64,000 nucleotides of DNA from an uncultured Pirellulaceae bacterium (GTDB taxonomy: Bacteria; Planctomycetota; Planctomycetia; Pirellulales; Pirellulaceae), in contig CALHPU010000024.1 in NCBI GenBank assembly GCA_938036435.1, forward strand, positions 1-64,000. The letters run 5' to 3'. Positions 9,562 through 19,533 of this stretch are shown piece by piece. Numbering within the stretch: the first letter of the stretch is position 1; the number at the start of each line of letters is the position of its first letter. The notes under the pieces were generated by a model. It worked only from the letters and a program-made list of their open reading frames with translations. It was not told the DNA's origin and searched no databases. The position numbers were made by a program, and so were the translations under genes.

Positions 9562-11529
9562 CTAGCCCAAGGATACAACGCCCGTGCAAGCGGCACACAC
9601 TCCGCAGCCGCCGCAGCCACCTATCGATGTTGTAGATGAATCAACTTGGGCGCTGCCGGCTGACGAAGGAGCCTCCTGAGCCAAAGTTGCGTCCGGTAAA
9701 TTCAATTCAATCGACGTACCTCCAAGCGGTCGCGAGATTGAGCTGGCACGGATGGTATTTCGTTGTCCAGGTGAGAGTAGGTCTGTGGTTGCTGGCGTGG
9801 TCATTAGGTTGTTGGAACCGCCGACATGGCTTAGCCCAAGATTGTGGGCGATTTCGTGAGCGATCACCCTTGCGACCACAGCGCGTCCGCCTTCGAAGCC
9901 GACTAAGTTATCACCGACGTGGGCAGCAAGTCCGGTTTGGCCTTGAAACGCGAGGCCGTTTGCTTGATTCTCACTCAAAGTTGCAAAACCGGGGACGCGT
10001 TCGATGAAGTATGCATCGACGACATTGGGGTTGGAACTTCCTAGGCCTGCGCTATCGCCTTGAGCGATGATTTGGTTAAGGTCGTCGGTGATACGTGTAC
10101 CGCCGCCGCTACCCACGTTGAAGGAAGTGTTGTTTGTATTACGAGTTGCTTCCCAAACGATGTCGATTCCAGCTTGAAGAAAGATACGATCGATACGCGC
10201 CTGGATGTCTGCTTCCTGTTCCGCGTTTCCAAAGAACTCGGCAGTGTTGGAACCGTTGTTGTTAGAAACAATGATTGGGCGCACTGTGACCTGTTCCTCA
10301 ACGTTGATTGCATTATCGGCTGTTGTCACAGTTCCGAAGAATAAGTTCTCGACGTCAGAGGAAATTATGTTTCGGTCACCTAGCGTTGCGATTTCTGCAT
10401 TATCGGCAATGGTCGTGTCGCGGAAGTCAGTCGTTTCTATGCGATTGCTCTGCCCACGCTTAACTTGAAAATCGTTGGCGCTGGAACTGAATATCGCGAT
10501 GTCACGGAAGTTTCCTACTTGCATGTTTATAGGAGTATCTTCATTTGCGGCTCTTGGATTGTCAGCGCTACTGCTGCTGCCCCCGCTTAGTGTATTGTTG
10601 CCGGCAATGACAAACAATCGATCGTCTCCCGCGTCTCCAAAGAGATCGTCATCTCCCGTACCAGCACTAAGGAAATCGTTTCCTGCTCCGCCACGTAGCG
10701 TGTCGTTACCGCCGTTGCCTACTACCCTGTCATTACCGACACCACCTTGGACATCGTCGTTACCGACTTGGCCGAACAGATTGTCGTTACCGCCTTCCCC
10801 ATCGATGTTGTCATCGCCCGGGCCAGCGAAGACGCTATCGTTTCCGCTGCCGCCTCGAATTACGTCGTTGTCACCGTTTCCGGATAGTTGATCTGCGCCG
10901 TCACCGCCAAAAATCATATCGACATCATTGCCACCAAAAATAAGATCATCTCCAGCATCTCCCCGGAGCGTGTTGAGGCCAGCGGTTCCCAGAATGGTGT
11001 CGTTCCCCTCGCCGCCCTCGACGTTATCGTTGCCGTTTCCGGCGATCAGACGATCGACGCCACCGTTGCCGCGGATGACATCGTTGCCCACGTTGCCCGC
11101 TAATGTGTCGTTTCCAGATCCGCCAATAAGGGTGTCGTCTCCGGCTTGCCCAAATGCTCTACTTGGAATCGAGGTGGTGTTCTCAAAGAAATCATTCCCG
11201 GCTCGTCCAATGAATGTAATTGAGTCTACAGATGAGGCAGCGAACGTTTCTGTTTCGAGTCCGGGTTGAACTACTGAAACGTTACCTCCAGAAATCGAAA
11301 CGGTAGCATTGTCGTTGGCAGTGCCGCCAGAGATTGTGATCACGCCTCCGCTTAAGGAAACTGTGGCCAACAAATTCTTGGGTTCTAGTACGCTGTAAAG
11401 AGGGGCGTTTGTTGAATGGCTCTTTCGAGTTTTGGAATCTGTTGAGGCGATCGCGTTAAGGGTGGTTTGCAGCCTCGAAAGGAAAGAAGGCTGAAGTTTG
11501 TTTGTAGTTGCCCGATTGCTGCTTCCCAT
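9562..11529 (-). CDS. RTX-repeat protein with C-terminal metzincin protease domain (copy 2)
   Basis: A 655-residue paralogue of the neighbouring gene with the same order of parts: basic N-terminus, LEPKNLL, RTX Ca2+-binding repeats, metzincin site HEIAHNLGLSH (about residue 558) with NNLMT Met-turn, and the Gly/Cys tail GGCGGCGVCAACTG. It carries a roughly 20-residue insert after the RTX block that copy 1 lacks. The frame is open to 11556, but ATG 11529 is preferred: it aligns with the start of copy 1 and follows a matching GGAGAATAAAGAAG stretch. The third residue of HExxH differs (A for G), which leaves the zinc ligands intact. Tandem duplication is evident; both copies keep the active-site residues. 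Confidence 0.88.
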   Translation of the reverse strand: MGSSNRATTNKLQPSFLSRLQTTLNAIASTDSKTRKSHSTNAPLYSVLEPKNLLATVSLSGGVITISGGTANDNATVSISGGNVSVVQPGLETETFAASSVDSITFIGRAGNDFFENTTSIPSRAFGQAGDDTLIGGSGNDTLAGNVGNDVIRGNGGVDRLIAGNGNDNVEGGEGNDTILGTAGLNTLRGDAGDDLIFGGNDVDMIFGGDGADQLSGNGDNDVIRGGSGNDSVFAGPGDDNIDGEGGNDNLFGQVGNDDVQGGVGNDRVVGNGGNDTLRGGAGNDFLSAGTGDDDLFGDAGDDRLFVIAGNNTLSGGSSSSADNPRAANEDTPINMQVGNFRDIAIFSSSANDFQVKRGQSNRIETTDFRDTTIADNAEIATLGDRNIISSDVENLFFGTVTTADNAINVEEQVTVRPIIVSNNNGSNTAEFFGNAEQEADIQARIDRIFLQAGIDIVWEATRNTNNTSFNVGSGGGTRITDDLNQIIAQGDSAGLGSSNPNVVDAYFIERVPGFATLSENQANGLAFQGQTGLAAHVGDNLVGFEGGRAVVARVIAHEIAHNLGLSHVGGSNNLMTTPATTDLLSPGQRNTIRASSISRPLGGTSIELNLPDATLAQEAPSSAGSAQVDSSTTSIGGCGGCGVCAACTGVVSLG

Positions 11530-12529
11530 CTTCTTTATTCTCCATTCAAAAAACAAAAGCTTGAAAGTGGTGTTCGGGATGCGATCTTATTGTTTTCATC
11601 TAGGTGTGCAAGGAAAAATTAATTATTAACTGCAAAGTGTTGGACGTTAGGGCTAGCGGTTTGGCAATTTCTTTTGGTCTCGCGACGCGCGTTGAGTTCG
11701 AAACGTTGGACCTTGGACGCATGGGCGTGTGGCTGGAGAAGTTCTGCGAGTTGCACCGCTGTCGAGAGGAACAACGATGAGAAGAGCGCTGAAGTCTCTT
11801 GTGTGTTTAAGATAGCACCGGAGAAACCGTTAGTGCATTCATCTTGATCAGGCGAAAGGTAGAGCACCCGTTCCGATCCTCTGTCGATCGCATGTTGCGA
11901 TCTAACAACAAGCTTGAGTTGGTCGCAGTAGAGTGCCAGTTGTCTTCCGCCGAGGCATGTCGCTCGCCGCAATCGGCACGCTGGCTTGGATGAGTTGTTC
12001 GCGCGGAAAGATGCTGGTTGCATCACGCTGGATCATTTGAATGTCTCGGCGTCAGGCCTACGATGCTGAAGTTGCCAACCCGCGATCAGTTCCCGGCTTC
12101 TCATGTAGGGATAACGTTTGGTGCGTTCGGAGACGCTGGCACCTGCGGTGCGGAATTGTTTGTCGAGGTGCCAATCTGTCACCAGCAGTTTTCAAAGTGC
12201 ACTCCAGCTTTTTGTAAAACCGCTTGGTCGGCCTTGCCGTTGGCGGCTGTTTTTACGAGGAAAATCACGAGCCTTTGGATTGCTTGGTTAAAGATCTCCT
12301 AAGTTGCAACTTTTTGAGCTCAGAAACCCTGATTGGCCCACCAGTTGCCCATAAGAGCAACTTCCTTGCGATAGCCGCAAATTTGTCAGGCGTTCTTGGT
12401 GGACATAATTTCGTTGTCCCTTACCATAGCGGGCCATCGACATTGGAAAACGAACTAAAACAAGCTCATCAGGGACCCTGAGAGCCCAGCAATACCAACT
12501 CAAACACGAATATCTGGAGGAGAACAGAG
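11530..12529. other. Long intergenic region before groES
   Basis: No convincing gene on either strand; the open frames present lack ribosome binding sites and protein-like composition. The right end must contain the groES promoter. I looked for a CIRCE element (TTAGCACTC-N9-GAGTGCTAA) and did not find one, so HrcA control of groESL is not supported by the sequence. Confidence 0.45.
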
Positions 12530-12871
12530 ATGGCAGCGACAGCCAAAAAGGCCAAGGCCAAAGCCAAAGCAAAAGCCAAATCGGTCAGTTTGCAACCTTT
12601 GGGGGAACGGATCGTCGTTCGGCGAGAAGAGTCTCAGGAAACCACCGCAGGCGGGATCTTTTTGCCAGAATCGGCCAAAGACAAGCCATCGCGCGGGACA
12701 GTGGTTTCGGTTGGAGAAGGCCGCATGACCAAAGACGGTTCTCGAGTAGCGCTGTCGGTTTCGCCGGGCGACCAAGTTCTGTTCACCACATATGGCCCGG
12801 ACGAACTGAAGTTTGGCGATGAAACATTGCTGCTGATGCGCGAAGACGATGTCTTGGCGATCATCGAATAG
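12530..12871 (+). CDS. groES: Co-chaperonin GroES (10 kDa chaperonin)
   Basis: The 113-residue GroES caps the GroEL ring in ATP-driven protein folding. The family core begins at VSLQPLGERIVVRREE (about residue 19), continues through the mobile loop ETTAGGIFLPESA and ends in the usual DVLAIIE. In front lies an extra 17-18 residue lysine/alanine segment (KAKAKAKAKAK) not found in typical GroES of about 95 residues. The start is ATG with an excellent GGAGGAG site at 12515-12521. groEL follows 51 bp downstream, forming the usual groESL operon. The extension is encoded by near-tandem GCC AAA codons, so repeat expansion is a possible origin. Confidence 0.97.
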   Translation: MAATAKKAKAKAKAKAKSVSLQPLGERIVVRREESQETTAGGIFLPESAKDKPSRGTVVSVGEGRMTKDGSRVALSVSPGDQVLFTTYGPDELKFGDETLLLMREDDVLAIIE

Positions 12872-12904
12872 TTACTCACAAATTACCAAAACAACGAAAC
12901 CTGA

Positions 12905-14539
<1,635 letters not shown>

Positions 14540-14575
14540 ACCGAAATAATTTTCGGGTTAGAGAGAAGAGTCAAG

Positions 14576-14604
14576 ACGCTGCTCAGTTGTGGGCAGCGTT
14601 TTTT
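14576..14604 (+). terminator. groESL intrinsic terminator
   Basis: A perfect 7-bp stem (ACGCTGC at 14576-14582 with GCAGCGT at 14593-14599) is followed by a run of T to 14604, 36 bp after the groEL stop. Confidence 0.85.
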
Positions 14605-14661
14605 CGTGCGCTGGCGTTGGCTCGGATGCCGTGCAACTTTTTCAATCATTTGGCCCTTGGC

Positions 14662-15321
14662 TTACAGTCGCCCGCTCAACTCGTTCTTCCAGCTTTGAGA
14701 AAGTGCCGCAACGGAAGCCAGCGATGCAGTTCTCTCGGGCGATATAGATTGTCCATACATCACTGAATTGGCATCGGCAATAGTCCACTCACATGGCGCT
14801 AACCCATCTGCGACCGAAGTGATTGACTGCCCTGCCCTCGCCTCTCCCGGTTGAATGACTCGGAAGTACCATCCCGTTTTTCCTGTCCTGCGAACTTCTG
14901 GCGTAAGCGTTTTGCATTCCCATCGCCGAGCCAATTTCCAACATGGTTGGCGAGGCTGGGATACTTCAACGATGGCCGATCCAATTGCGAATCGATCGCC
15001 GATGCAGATATCTTCTTCCAAAAAGCCTACGGTTGTAAAATTTTCCCCGAAAGCTCCCGCCTCAAGTTGCTCGTTGTTGAGAAAGGCTCGCCAGAAATCG
15101 AAATGTTCTGATGCGTAAACGCATATCGCTTTATCGGGGCCGCCATGGTTAATCAAATCGGCTTGCCCATCTCCCTCGATTCCATCATGCCTAATGGTGA
15201 TTGTGTCGCTGGTTTGAGTTTTATAAAAGCCTGTCAGCCACGGTTTGGAGGCAAGCGCGCTCTGCTTGTTGGCCGGATAGGCGGTCGGCAACCCTGTTTG
15301 AATGGAGAGGAGTCTGCCCAT
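14662..15321 (-). CDS. MOSC domain protein, YiiM-like
   Basis: A 219-residue protein with the MOSC (molybdenum cofactor sulfurase C-terminal) fold followed by a short helical C-terminal region, the layout of E. coli YiiM. Visible family motifs are INHGGPDKAICVYASEH, GAFGENFTT and VSQPRQPCWKL, whose Cys is the expected Moco-coordinating residue. YiiM reduces N-hydroxylated base analogues and related substrates; the substrate here is inferred from the family. It is monocistronic, transcribed toward groEL, with a start ATG at 15321. The length matches the YiiM family (about 220). Confidence 0.9.
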   Translation of the reverse strand: MGRLLSIQTGLPTAYPANKQSALASKPWLTGFYKTQTSDTITIRHDGIEGDGQADLINHGGPDKAICVYASEHFDFWRAFLNNEQLEAGAFGENFTTVGFLEEDICIGDRFAIGSAIVEVSQPRQPCWKLARRWECKTLTPEVRRTGKTGWYFRVIQPGEARAGQSITSVADGLAPCEWTIADANSVMYGQSISPERTASLASVAALSQSWKNELSGRL

Positions 15322-15393
15322 CTGGAAGCCCTTTCTATGCTATAATCATGTTTTGATTTCTGGTTTTCATTATCTATTTTAGTTGTCGCACGC

Positions 15394-15855
15394 GTGCCTT
15401 CAGAGAACAACCCGCCGCCGAAAGAATCCGCCGGAGGACTACCGGTTGTGGAGTGTGCAAACTGTGGTGTCTGCTGCTTCCATATGGGGTATCCGGCCTA
15501 CATCATGCCGCGCGATCCAATGACAGTCGATGAAATCAATGCACTCGAGCAGCAAAAGGGTAAGAAGTTCAGTGCCAAGCGGCGTGAGGAATTGCAGGCG
15601 GGGCATCCGGGGGAGTCACATTGGCACAACTTGCCCGATGATTTGAAGCTGGAACTCGAAGCATACATTGCGGGTTATGAGAAACCAGAATACGGCCAGA
15701 GCCTCGATACGTTTGACGGCCCCTGTATTTGGTTAGACATGGAGACACGCATGTGCAAGCATCACACGGTGCGCCCCAACGTTTGCCGCGACTTCGAAAC
15801 CGGGTGCTCCGAATGTCTCGATTGGCGGCGCACGTACGCGGATAAAATAAACTAA
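15394..15855 (+). CDS. YkgJ-family cysteine cluster protein
   Basis: A 153-residue protein of the YkgJ/UPF0153 type. It has the N-terminal CANCGVCC cluster (Cys 21, 24, 27, 28 from GTG 15394) and a C-terminal group ending RPNVCRDFETGCSEC, together typical of a predicted Zn or Fe-S binding family of unknown biochemical role. The start is uncertain: GTG 15394 has no clear ribosome binding site, while GTG 15448 has GGAGG at 15433-15437 and would give 135 residues that still contain all Cys. The TAA stop codon is part of a REP sequence (15853-15873), so the gene end and the repeat overlap. Confidence 0.85.
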   Translation: MPSENNPPPKESAGGLPVVECANCGVCCFHMGYPAYIMPRDPMTVDEINALEQQKGKKFSAKRREELQAGHPGESHWHNLPDDLKLELEAYIAGYEKPEYGQSLDTFDGPCIWLDMETRMCKHHTVRPNVCRDFETGCSECLDWRRTYADKIN

Positions 15856-15873
15856 CCCGACGCGTCAGCGAGG
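15853..15873 (-). repeat. REP sequence, inverted copy upstream of RAYT
   Basis: The reverse complement reads CTCGCTGACGCGTCGGGT with flanks matching the four REP units at 16532-16762. It overlaps the stop codon of the preceding gene and lies 120 bp upstream of the transposase start, in opposite orientation to the downstream copies. Confidence 0.75.
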
Positions 15874-15992
15874 CGAGCGCAATGTCGAGTAGTAAGTCGT
15901 AGTTGTCAGATAGATCGTTGCTAATCGAACCCAAGGTTGCTATCAATGTGGCTGCTTTCACAGGGGAGAGATTTCACGGGGTAGAGATCGCC

Positions 15993-16460
15993 ATGAGTGA
16001 ACCGCTTGGATACTTCTTGACTTGGAGCACCTACGGAACGTGGTTGCCCGGCGATGCCCGTGGTTGGATTGAGCATCGCGAAGGCTGGAAAGCACCAGAT
16101 CCGGTACGCCAGCTTGAAGCGGGGCAGCTGATGAAGGAGCCTCCTTGTTTGTTGAACGAGGATCAAAGGCAGGCGGTTGAGAATCAGATTGCCCAAACGT
16201 GTAATTACCGTGGATGGGAACTGAGAGCGGTGAACTGTCGATCGAACCATATTCATATCGTTGTCTGCGCTCCCAACGCTACATGCCGTAAAGTTCGAAT
16301 CGACTTGAAGGCTTGGGCGACACGCTGTTTAAAAGACAGTTTCGATCCACTTCGCGCTAATTGGTGGGCAGAGCGCGGGTACACTTGTCATCTGAAGACA
16401 CAGTTGGGTATCGATTCGGCGATAATGTATACCGTAGAGGGGCAAGATCGCGGTCAGTAA
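15993..16460 (+). CDS. REP-associated tyrosine transposase (RAYT), Y1/HUH family
   Basis: A 155-residue single-domain Y1 transposase of the IS200/IS605-related RAYT group. Visible: the N-terminal YFLTWSTYGTWLPGDARGW typical of this family, the metal-binding HUH motif as HIHIVV (preceded by SNH) near residue 85-90, and a candidate catalytic Tyr in AIMYTVEGQ near the C-terminus. RAYTs cut and rejoin single-stranded DNA at REP palindromes and are held to spread them. The start is ATG 15993 with GGGGTAGAG just upstream; an in-frame start at 15903 lacks support. REP copies flank the gene on both sides, the classical arrangement. No IS ends are seen, so it is probably a domesticated single-copy gene. 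Confidence 0.9.
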   Translation: MSEPLGYFLTWSTYGTWLPGDARGWIEHREGWKAPDPVRQLEAGQLMKEPPCLLNEDQRQAVENQIAQTCNYRGWELRAVNCRSNHIHIVVCAPNATCRKVRIDLKAWATRCLKDSFDPLRANWWAERGYTCHLKTQLGIDSAIMYTVEGQDRGQ

Positions 16461-16531
16461 GGAGAGCGTGTGTTCCTCTGGTTAAGGGGTTGTTCTCAGG
16501 GGATAGTTTGTTTGGTGAACGTTACGCTCGA

Positions 16532-16762
16532 CCTCGCTAACGCGTCGGGTTGGAATGGTCCTCGCTTACAAGGATTTTGCATCGGCGCCGCAACATGTTC
16601 GTAGTACCGGCTTTAGCCGGCTCGTCATTATTCCGCCTAAAGGCGGGACTACAAACGACTTATACAAATTCATGCAAAATCCTATTACGCGTCGGGATAG
16701 AGCGATCCTCGCATACGCGTCGGGTTAGAATGGGCCTCGCTTACGCGTCGGGTTAGTGCGGG
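16532..16762 (+). repeat. 28-bp tandem REP array (four units) with nested insertion
   Basis: Units begin at 16532, 16560, 16707 and 16735 and share the core CTCGCTNACGCGTCGGGT plus an 8-base linker, period 28. Unit 2 is split: its first part is 16560-16569 and it resumes after the 115-bp element at 16570-16684. The offset 16707-16560 is 147, exactly 28 plus 115 plus a 4-bp target duplication. Confidence 0.85.
16570..16684. mobile_element. 115-bp MITE/REPIN-type element inserted in REP unit
   Basis: 13-bp terminal inverted repeats (16570-16582 and 16672-16684) match at 12 positions (AAGGATTTTGCAT / ATGCAAAATCCTA). They are flanked by the direct repeat TTAC (16566-16569 and 16685-16688), consistent with a 4-bp target site duplication. 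The interior holds two further palindromes facing each other, GTAGTACCGGCTTTAGCCGG at 16601-16620 and its near-inverse at 16633-16652. No coding capacity. Confidence 0.8.
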
Positions 16763-16794
16763 CAGGCGGCAACAGCATTAATTCATTCTGTAGA

Positions 16795-17985
16795 CTACTT
16801 ACGCAGCTCTTGTACCAACAACACTGCCCCAACCGCAATACACGCGGCATTTCCCAGCCACGCTGCATAAGGCGGCAGCGTCATGTATTTGGCTCCGTTG
16901 AGTCCATACATGAACAGCGGGTAGTAAACGAAGAGAATGGGCAGGAAGCAAATTCCAAACGTTGTGGCAAAATTACCTGTCTTCAGTTTCATCGCGACCG
17001 GAATGCCAATGATTGCAAACGCGAGGCAGCTAAATCCGTTGGCCCAGCGTCGATGAGGTACTACGTGAAGACGGTGGTATCGGTAATTGGCGTCCTCGAT
17101 CTTCTCGGCTCGACTTTTCCACGAAGAAGAAGTCAAACCTACCAAGTCGCCTGTCATCAAATGGGTGGCCGCAATAACGGCCGATTCTCGACGTAGATCA
17201 CGCACTTGGTCGCTCTGTTTGCGGATCGCTGAGCCAATCTGGTTTAAATAGAGATGGCCGGGGTCGTCATAGGACTTTGCGATCTGTTCGGGCGTCTTTA
17301 GTTGTATCTCACGCTGCTCCTGCCCTTCAAAACGATAGGAAGCTTGGCCCTCCGCATCGACCAATCCATTGTTCATTGTAAAGACAAGGCTGTGAGTTTT
17401 CGGGTTGGCGTCTAGCGTTGCCGAAGCAGCGGTTGCCCGTAGCACATTGTTGTCTGAGGAGTGAAACGTTAGCGTTGGTCGGATCAATTGCCGATCTTCG
17501 ACCCCGTCGACCTCAATGGAAAATTTGTCTGTGCGAAAACTTCCCTCCTTTTCTAGCATGCCATACACGATTTTATCACTGGCCTGCATCACGACTCGTT
17601 CTACGCCCCAGTAGCTCCACGCGAATGAGATATCATTCAACCAAACTGCGAACAAGCTGACGGCAAAGGAAAGGATAATCACGGGGAATACAACAACGGA
17701 TTTTGATAACCCCATCGATTGAATCGCAACCAATTCGTTTTCCGCGGCCATGCGCCCAAACACAACGCAGACACTGAATAGGCAGGTCGCTGGCATGGCG
17801 AACATCAATGCTTTAGGAATCAGGTAGGGAACCAGTTGAACGACGATCTCTGGTCCGATGCCTCTGTCACGCGATTCTTCTGCCAATCCAATCAATAACA
17901 TCAGCACGACAAATCCGGCTGATGAAAGGAAAAACACCTTCAACAGTTCCCAGATAACATACTGCGTGATCAGTTTTGGAAACAA
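16795..17985 (-). CDS. LptF/LptG family permease (YjgP/YjgQ)
   Basis: A 396-residue inner-membrane protein of the LptF/LptG family, the transmembrane part of the LptB2FG ABC transporter that extracts lipopolysaccharide from the inner membrane. There are three predicted N-terminal membrane segments (about residues 12-35, 52-75, 97-118), a periplasmic beta-jellyroll-like stretch (about 130-290) and three C-terminal segments, the family layout. MAAENELVAIQSMGLS is the conserved cytoplasmic coupling segment. The only usable start in the frame is TTG 17985; an in-frame stop lies shortly upstream and no good ribosome binding site is visible. kdsA in this window supports LPS synthesis in the organism. 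Whether it is F or G cannot be told. Confidence 0.88.
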   Translation of the reverse strand: MFPKLITQYVIWELLKVFFLSSAGFVVLMLLIGLAEESRDRGIGPEIVVQLVPYLIPKALMFAMPATCLFSVCVVFGRMAAENELVAIQSMGLSKSVVVFPVIILSFAVSLFAVWLNDISFAWSYWGVERVVMQASDKIVYGMLEKEGSFRTDKFSIEVDGVEDRQLIRPTLTFHSSDNNVLRATAASATLDANPKTHSLVFTMNNGLVDAEGQASYRFEGQEQREIQLKTPEQIAKSYDDPGHLYLNQIGSAIRKQSDQVRDLRRESAVIAATHLMTGDLVGLTSSSWKSRAEKIEDANYRYHRLHVVPHRRWANGFSCLAFAIIGIPVAMKLKTGNFATTFGICFLPILFVYYPLFMYGLNGAKYMTLPPYAAWLGNAACIAVGAVLLVQELRK

Positions 17986-18062
17986 AGACAGAAGTGGTGG
18001 GTGAGAGAGCGTGAACGGAGTAAGATTTCTGACAGAGGAAAATTAGTCAACCGCGTTGAGCG

Positions 18063-19088
18063 TTAGGCAGACCTTCTCTTGGGTGTGATTTGGGATTGGG
18101 CGGCCATTTGCTGAACTAAATTGACGTCCAATTGAGGGTACGGAATCGAGATATCGGCAAGATCCAATTGTGTTTTCGCGGCAGCAGTCAACTGCTCGCG
18201 CACGCCCCAGTAATCTGCCGGCTTGCACCAAACTCGTAACTGCCAATCTACCGACGATGCCCCTAGAGCATCAAGATAGACTTGCGGCGGAGGAGAAACA
18301 ACACTTTCGGAAACCGACATGACCGCGCGCTCGAGCGCTTGACGGGTTTCCTGCAAATCGGCACCATAGGCGGCCCCAACATTAACGTCGACTCGGCGAA
18401 GTTCATTGCGGGTGTAGTTTTCCAGTTTGCTGCCGAAGATTTCGCCATTGGGGACGATGACGTGCCGGTTGTCCAAGGTATTAATTCGAGTGGTGAAGAG
18501 ATCGATTTCCTCCACGGTTCCTTGCGTGTCGGCCAACACAATGAAGTCATCGACTTTGAACGGGCGAAACAGCAGCAGCATTACACCGCTGGCGAAGTTG
18601 CCGAGTGTCCCTTGGAGGGCCATACCGACAGCGAAACTGATCGCGGCTAGAACGGCAGCAAGTCCGGTCACATCGACATCGAAGTAAGACAGGACTCCCA
18701 TGGCGACGACAATCATCAAGAGATTTCTGACCGCCTTGGTCAGAAACTTCCCGAGTGTCAGGTCGACTTTCTTGGCAACTAGACCGCCAACATAGCGGCC
18801 GATGGCTGATGCGATGATGAAACTGATCCAACCGACTGCCAGCGCTAGAAACGCGGACGCGACGTATTCTCGCAATAGTTCATTCAGTGCCCGCCGGCTT
18901 CCCGGGCCGCCGGAGAATGCTTCTTTGCAAAGGTTAATGAAGCCATGGGCGAGTTCTTCATGGGCATCAGGATCTATGACTTCTTGGGCAAACGCTTGAG
19001 ACGATGCCAGCGAGATGTAGGCAGCAGTCGCTGTGCCAAGCATGGATGTGGCGAACTTGTTTTTTAATATCCGTGTTGCCAAACTCAT
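18063..19088 (-). CDS. MscS-family mechanosensitive ion channel
   Basis: A 341-residue small-conductance mechanosensitive channel that opens on membrane tension to release solutes. It has a signal-like N-terminus ending in AFAQE, three membrane segments, and the pore-lining TM3 signature AVLAAISFAVGMALQGTLGN followed by FRPFKVDDFI and the cytoplasmic beta domain with VPNGEIFGSKLENYTR. The start is ATG 19088, preceded by AAGGAG; the open frame extends further upstream but without support. The LptF/G gene follows 77 bp downstream on the same strand. Length is between E. coli MscS (286) and larger homologues. Family assignment is firm. Confidence 0.93.
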   Translation of the reverse strand: MSLATRILKNKFATSMLGTATAAYISLASSQAFAQEVIDPDAHEELAHGFINLCKEAFSGGPGSRRALNELLREYVASAFLALAVGWISFIIASAIGRYVGGLVAKKVDLTLGKFLTKAVRNLLMIVVAMGVLSYFDVDVTGLAAVLAAISFAVGMALQGTLGNFASGVMLLLFRPFKVDDFIVLADTQGTVEEIDLFTTRINTLDNRHVIVPNGEIFGSKLENYTRNELRRVDVNVGAAYGADLQETRQALERAVMSVSESVVSPPPQVYLDALGASSVDWQLRVWCKPADYWGVREQLTAAAKTQLDLADISIPYPQLDVNLVQQMAAQSQITPKRRSA

Positions 19089-19533
19089 TTCCAACTCCTT
19101 TGGATCAGTAGCAAAGCCGTACTGGCTCGATAAGCGCCAGCTTTCCTGCCGACGGTGGGAGCGGCAGTTTAAAGAGACTTCGCTCCAAAGCAAGAGCGAT
19201 CAGCCGTACAGTAAGTGCTATCACTTTAGCGGCTTGGGCGCTTGATGCCCCAGTCCAGCTTTGAAGCGGGGCAAGCATTCTGCTTGCCAACAAACAGGCG
19301 TTTAGGATTGGCAGCTGGAAGCTTACGCCACTTGAGGCGATCGCTAATCTCAAGTTGAAATAGCACCCTAAGTCTCCCATCGCAAATTAATCTTCGGCCA
19401 AAGGTATTTGCGTTGCATTGCTTCGAGAAAAACATCTGGCATGTAATTTTCGATTTATCTAAAGTCAGGACCGCACTTGGTCGGGGTTCCTTTGGAAACT
19501 CGGCTTGAACCACCATCTCAATCGGACATCACT
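19089..19533. promoter_or_regulatory. Divergent intergenic region mscS / flhA
   Basis: It must carry promoters in both directions. An 8-bp perfect hairpin (19270-19277 with 19281-19288) lies mid-way without a T-run. I could not identify a sigma-28 or sigma-54 promoter. No gene. Confidence 0.4.

Noticed and set aside
11619-12026. 135-codon minus-strand frame upstream of the RTX pair
   Set aside because: Covers DNA partly homologous to the non-coding region upstream of the first RTX gene, where the frame is not kept.
12300-12529. CIRCE operator for HrcA upstream of groES
   Set aside because: No TTAGCACTC-N9-GAGTGCTAA or close variant is present.
16532-16762. Regular 28-bp spaced repeats that look like a short CRISPR array
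   Set aside because: Repeat core about 20 bp with only 8-base linkers, and linkers are similar to each other; no cas genes. It is a REP tandem array.
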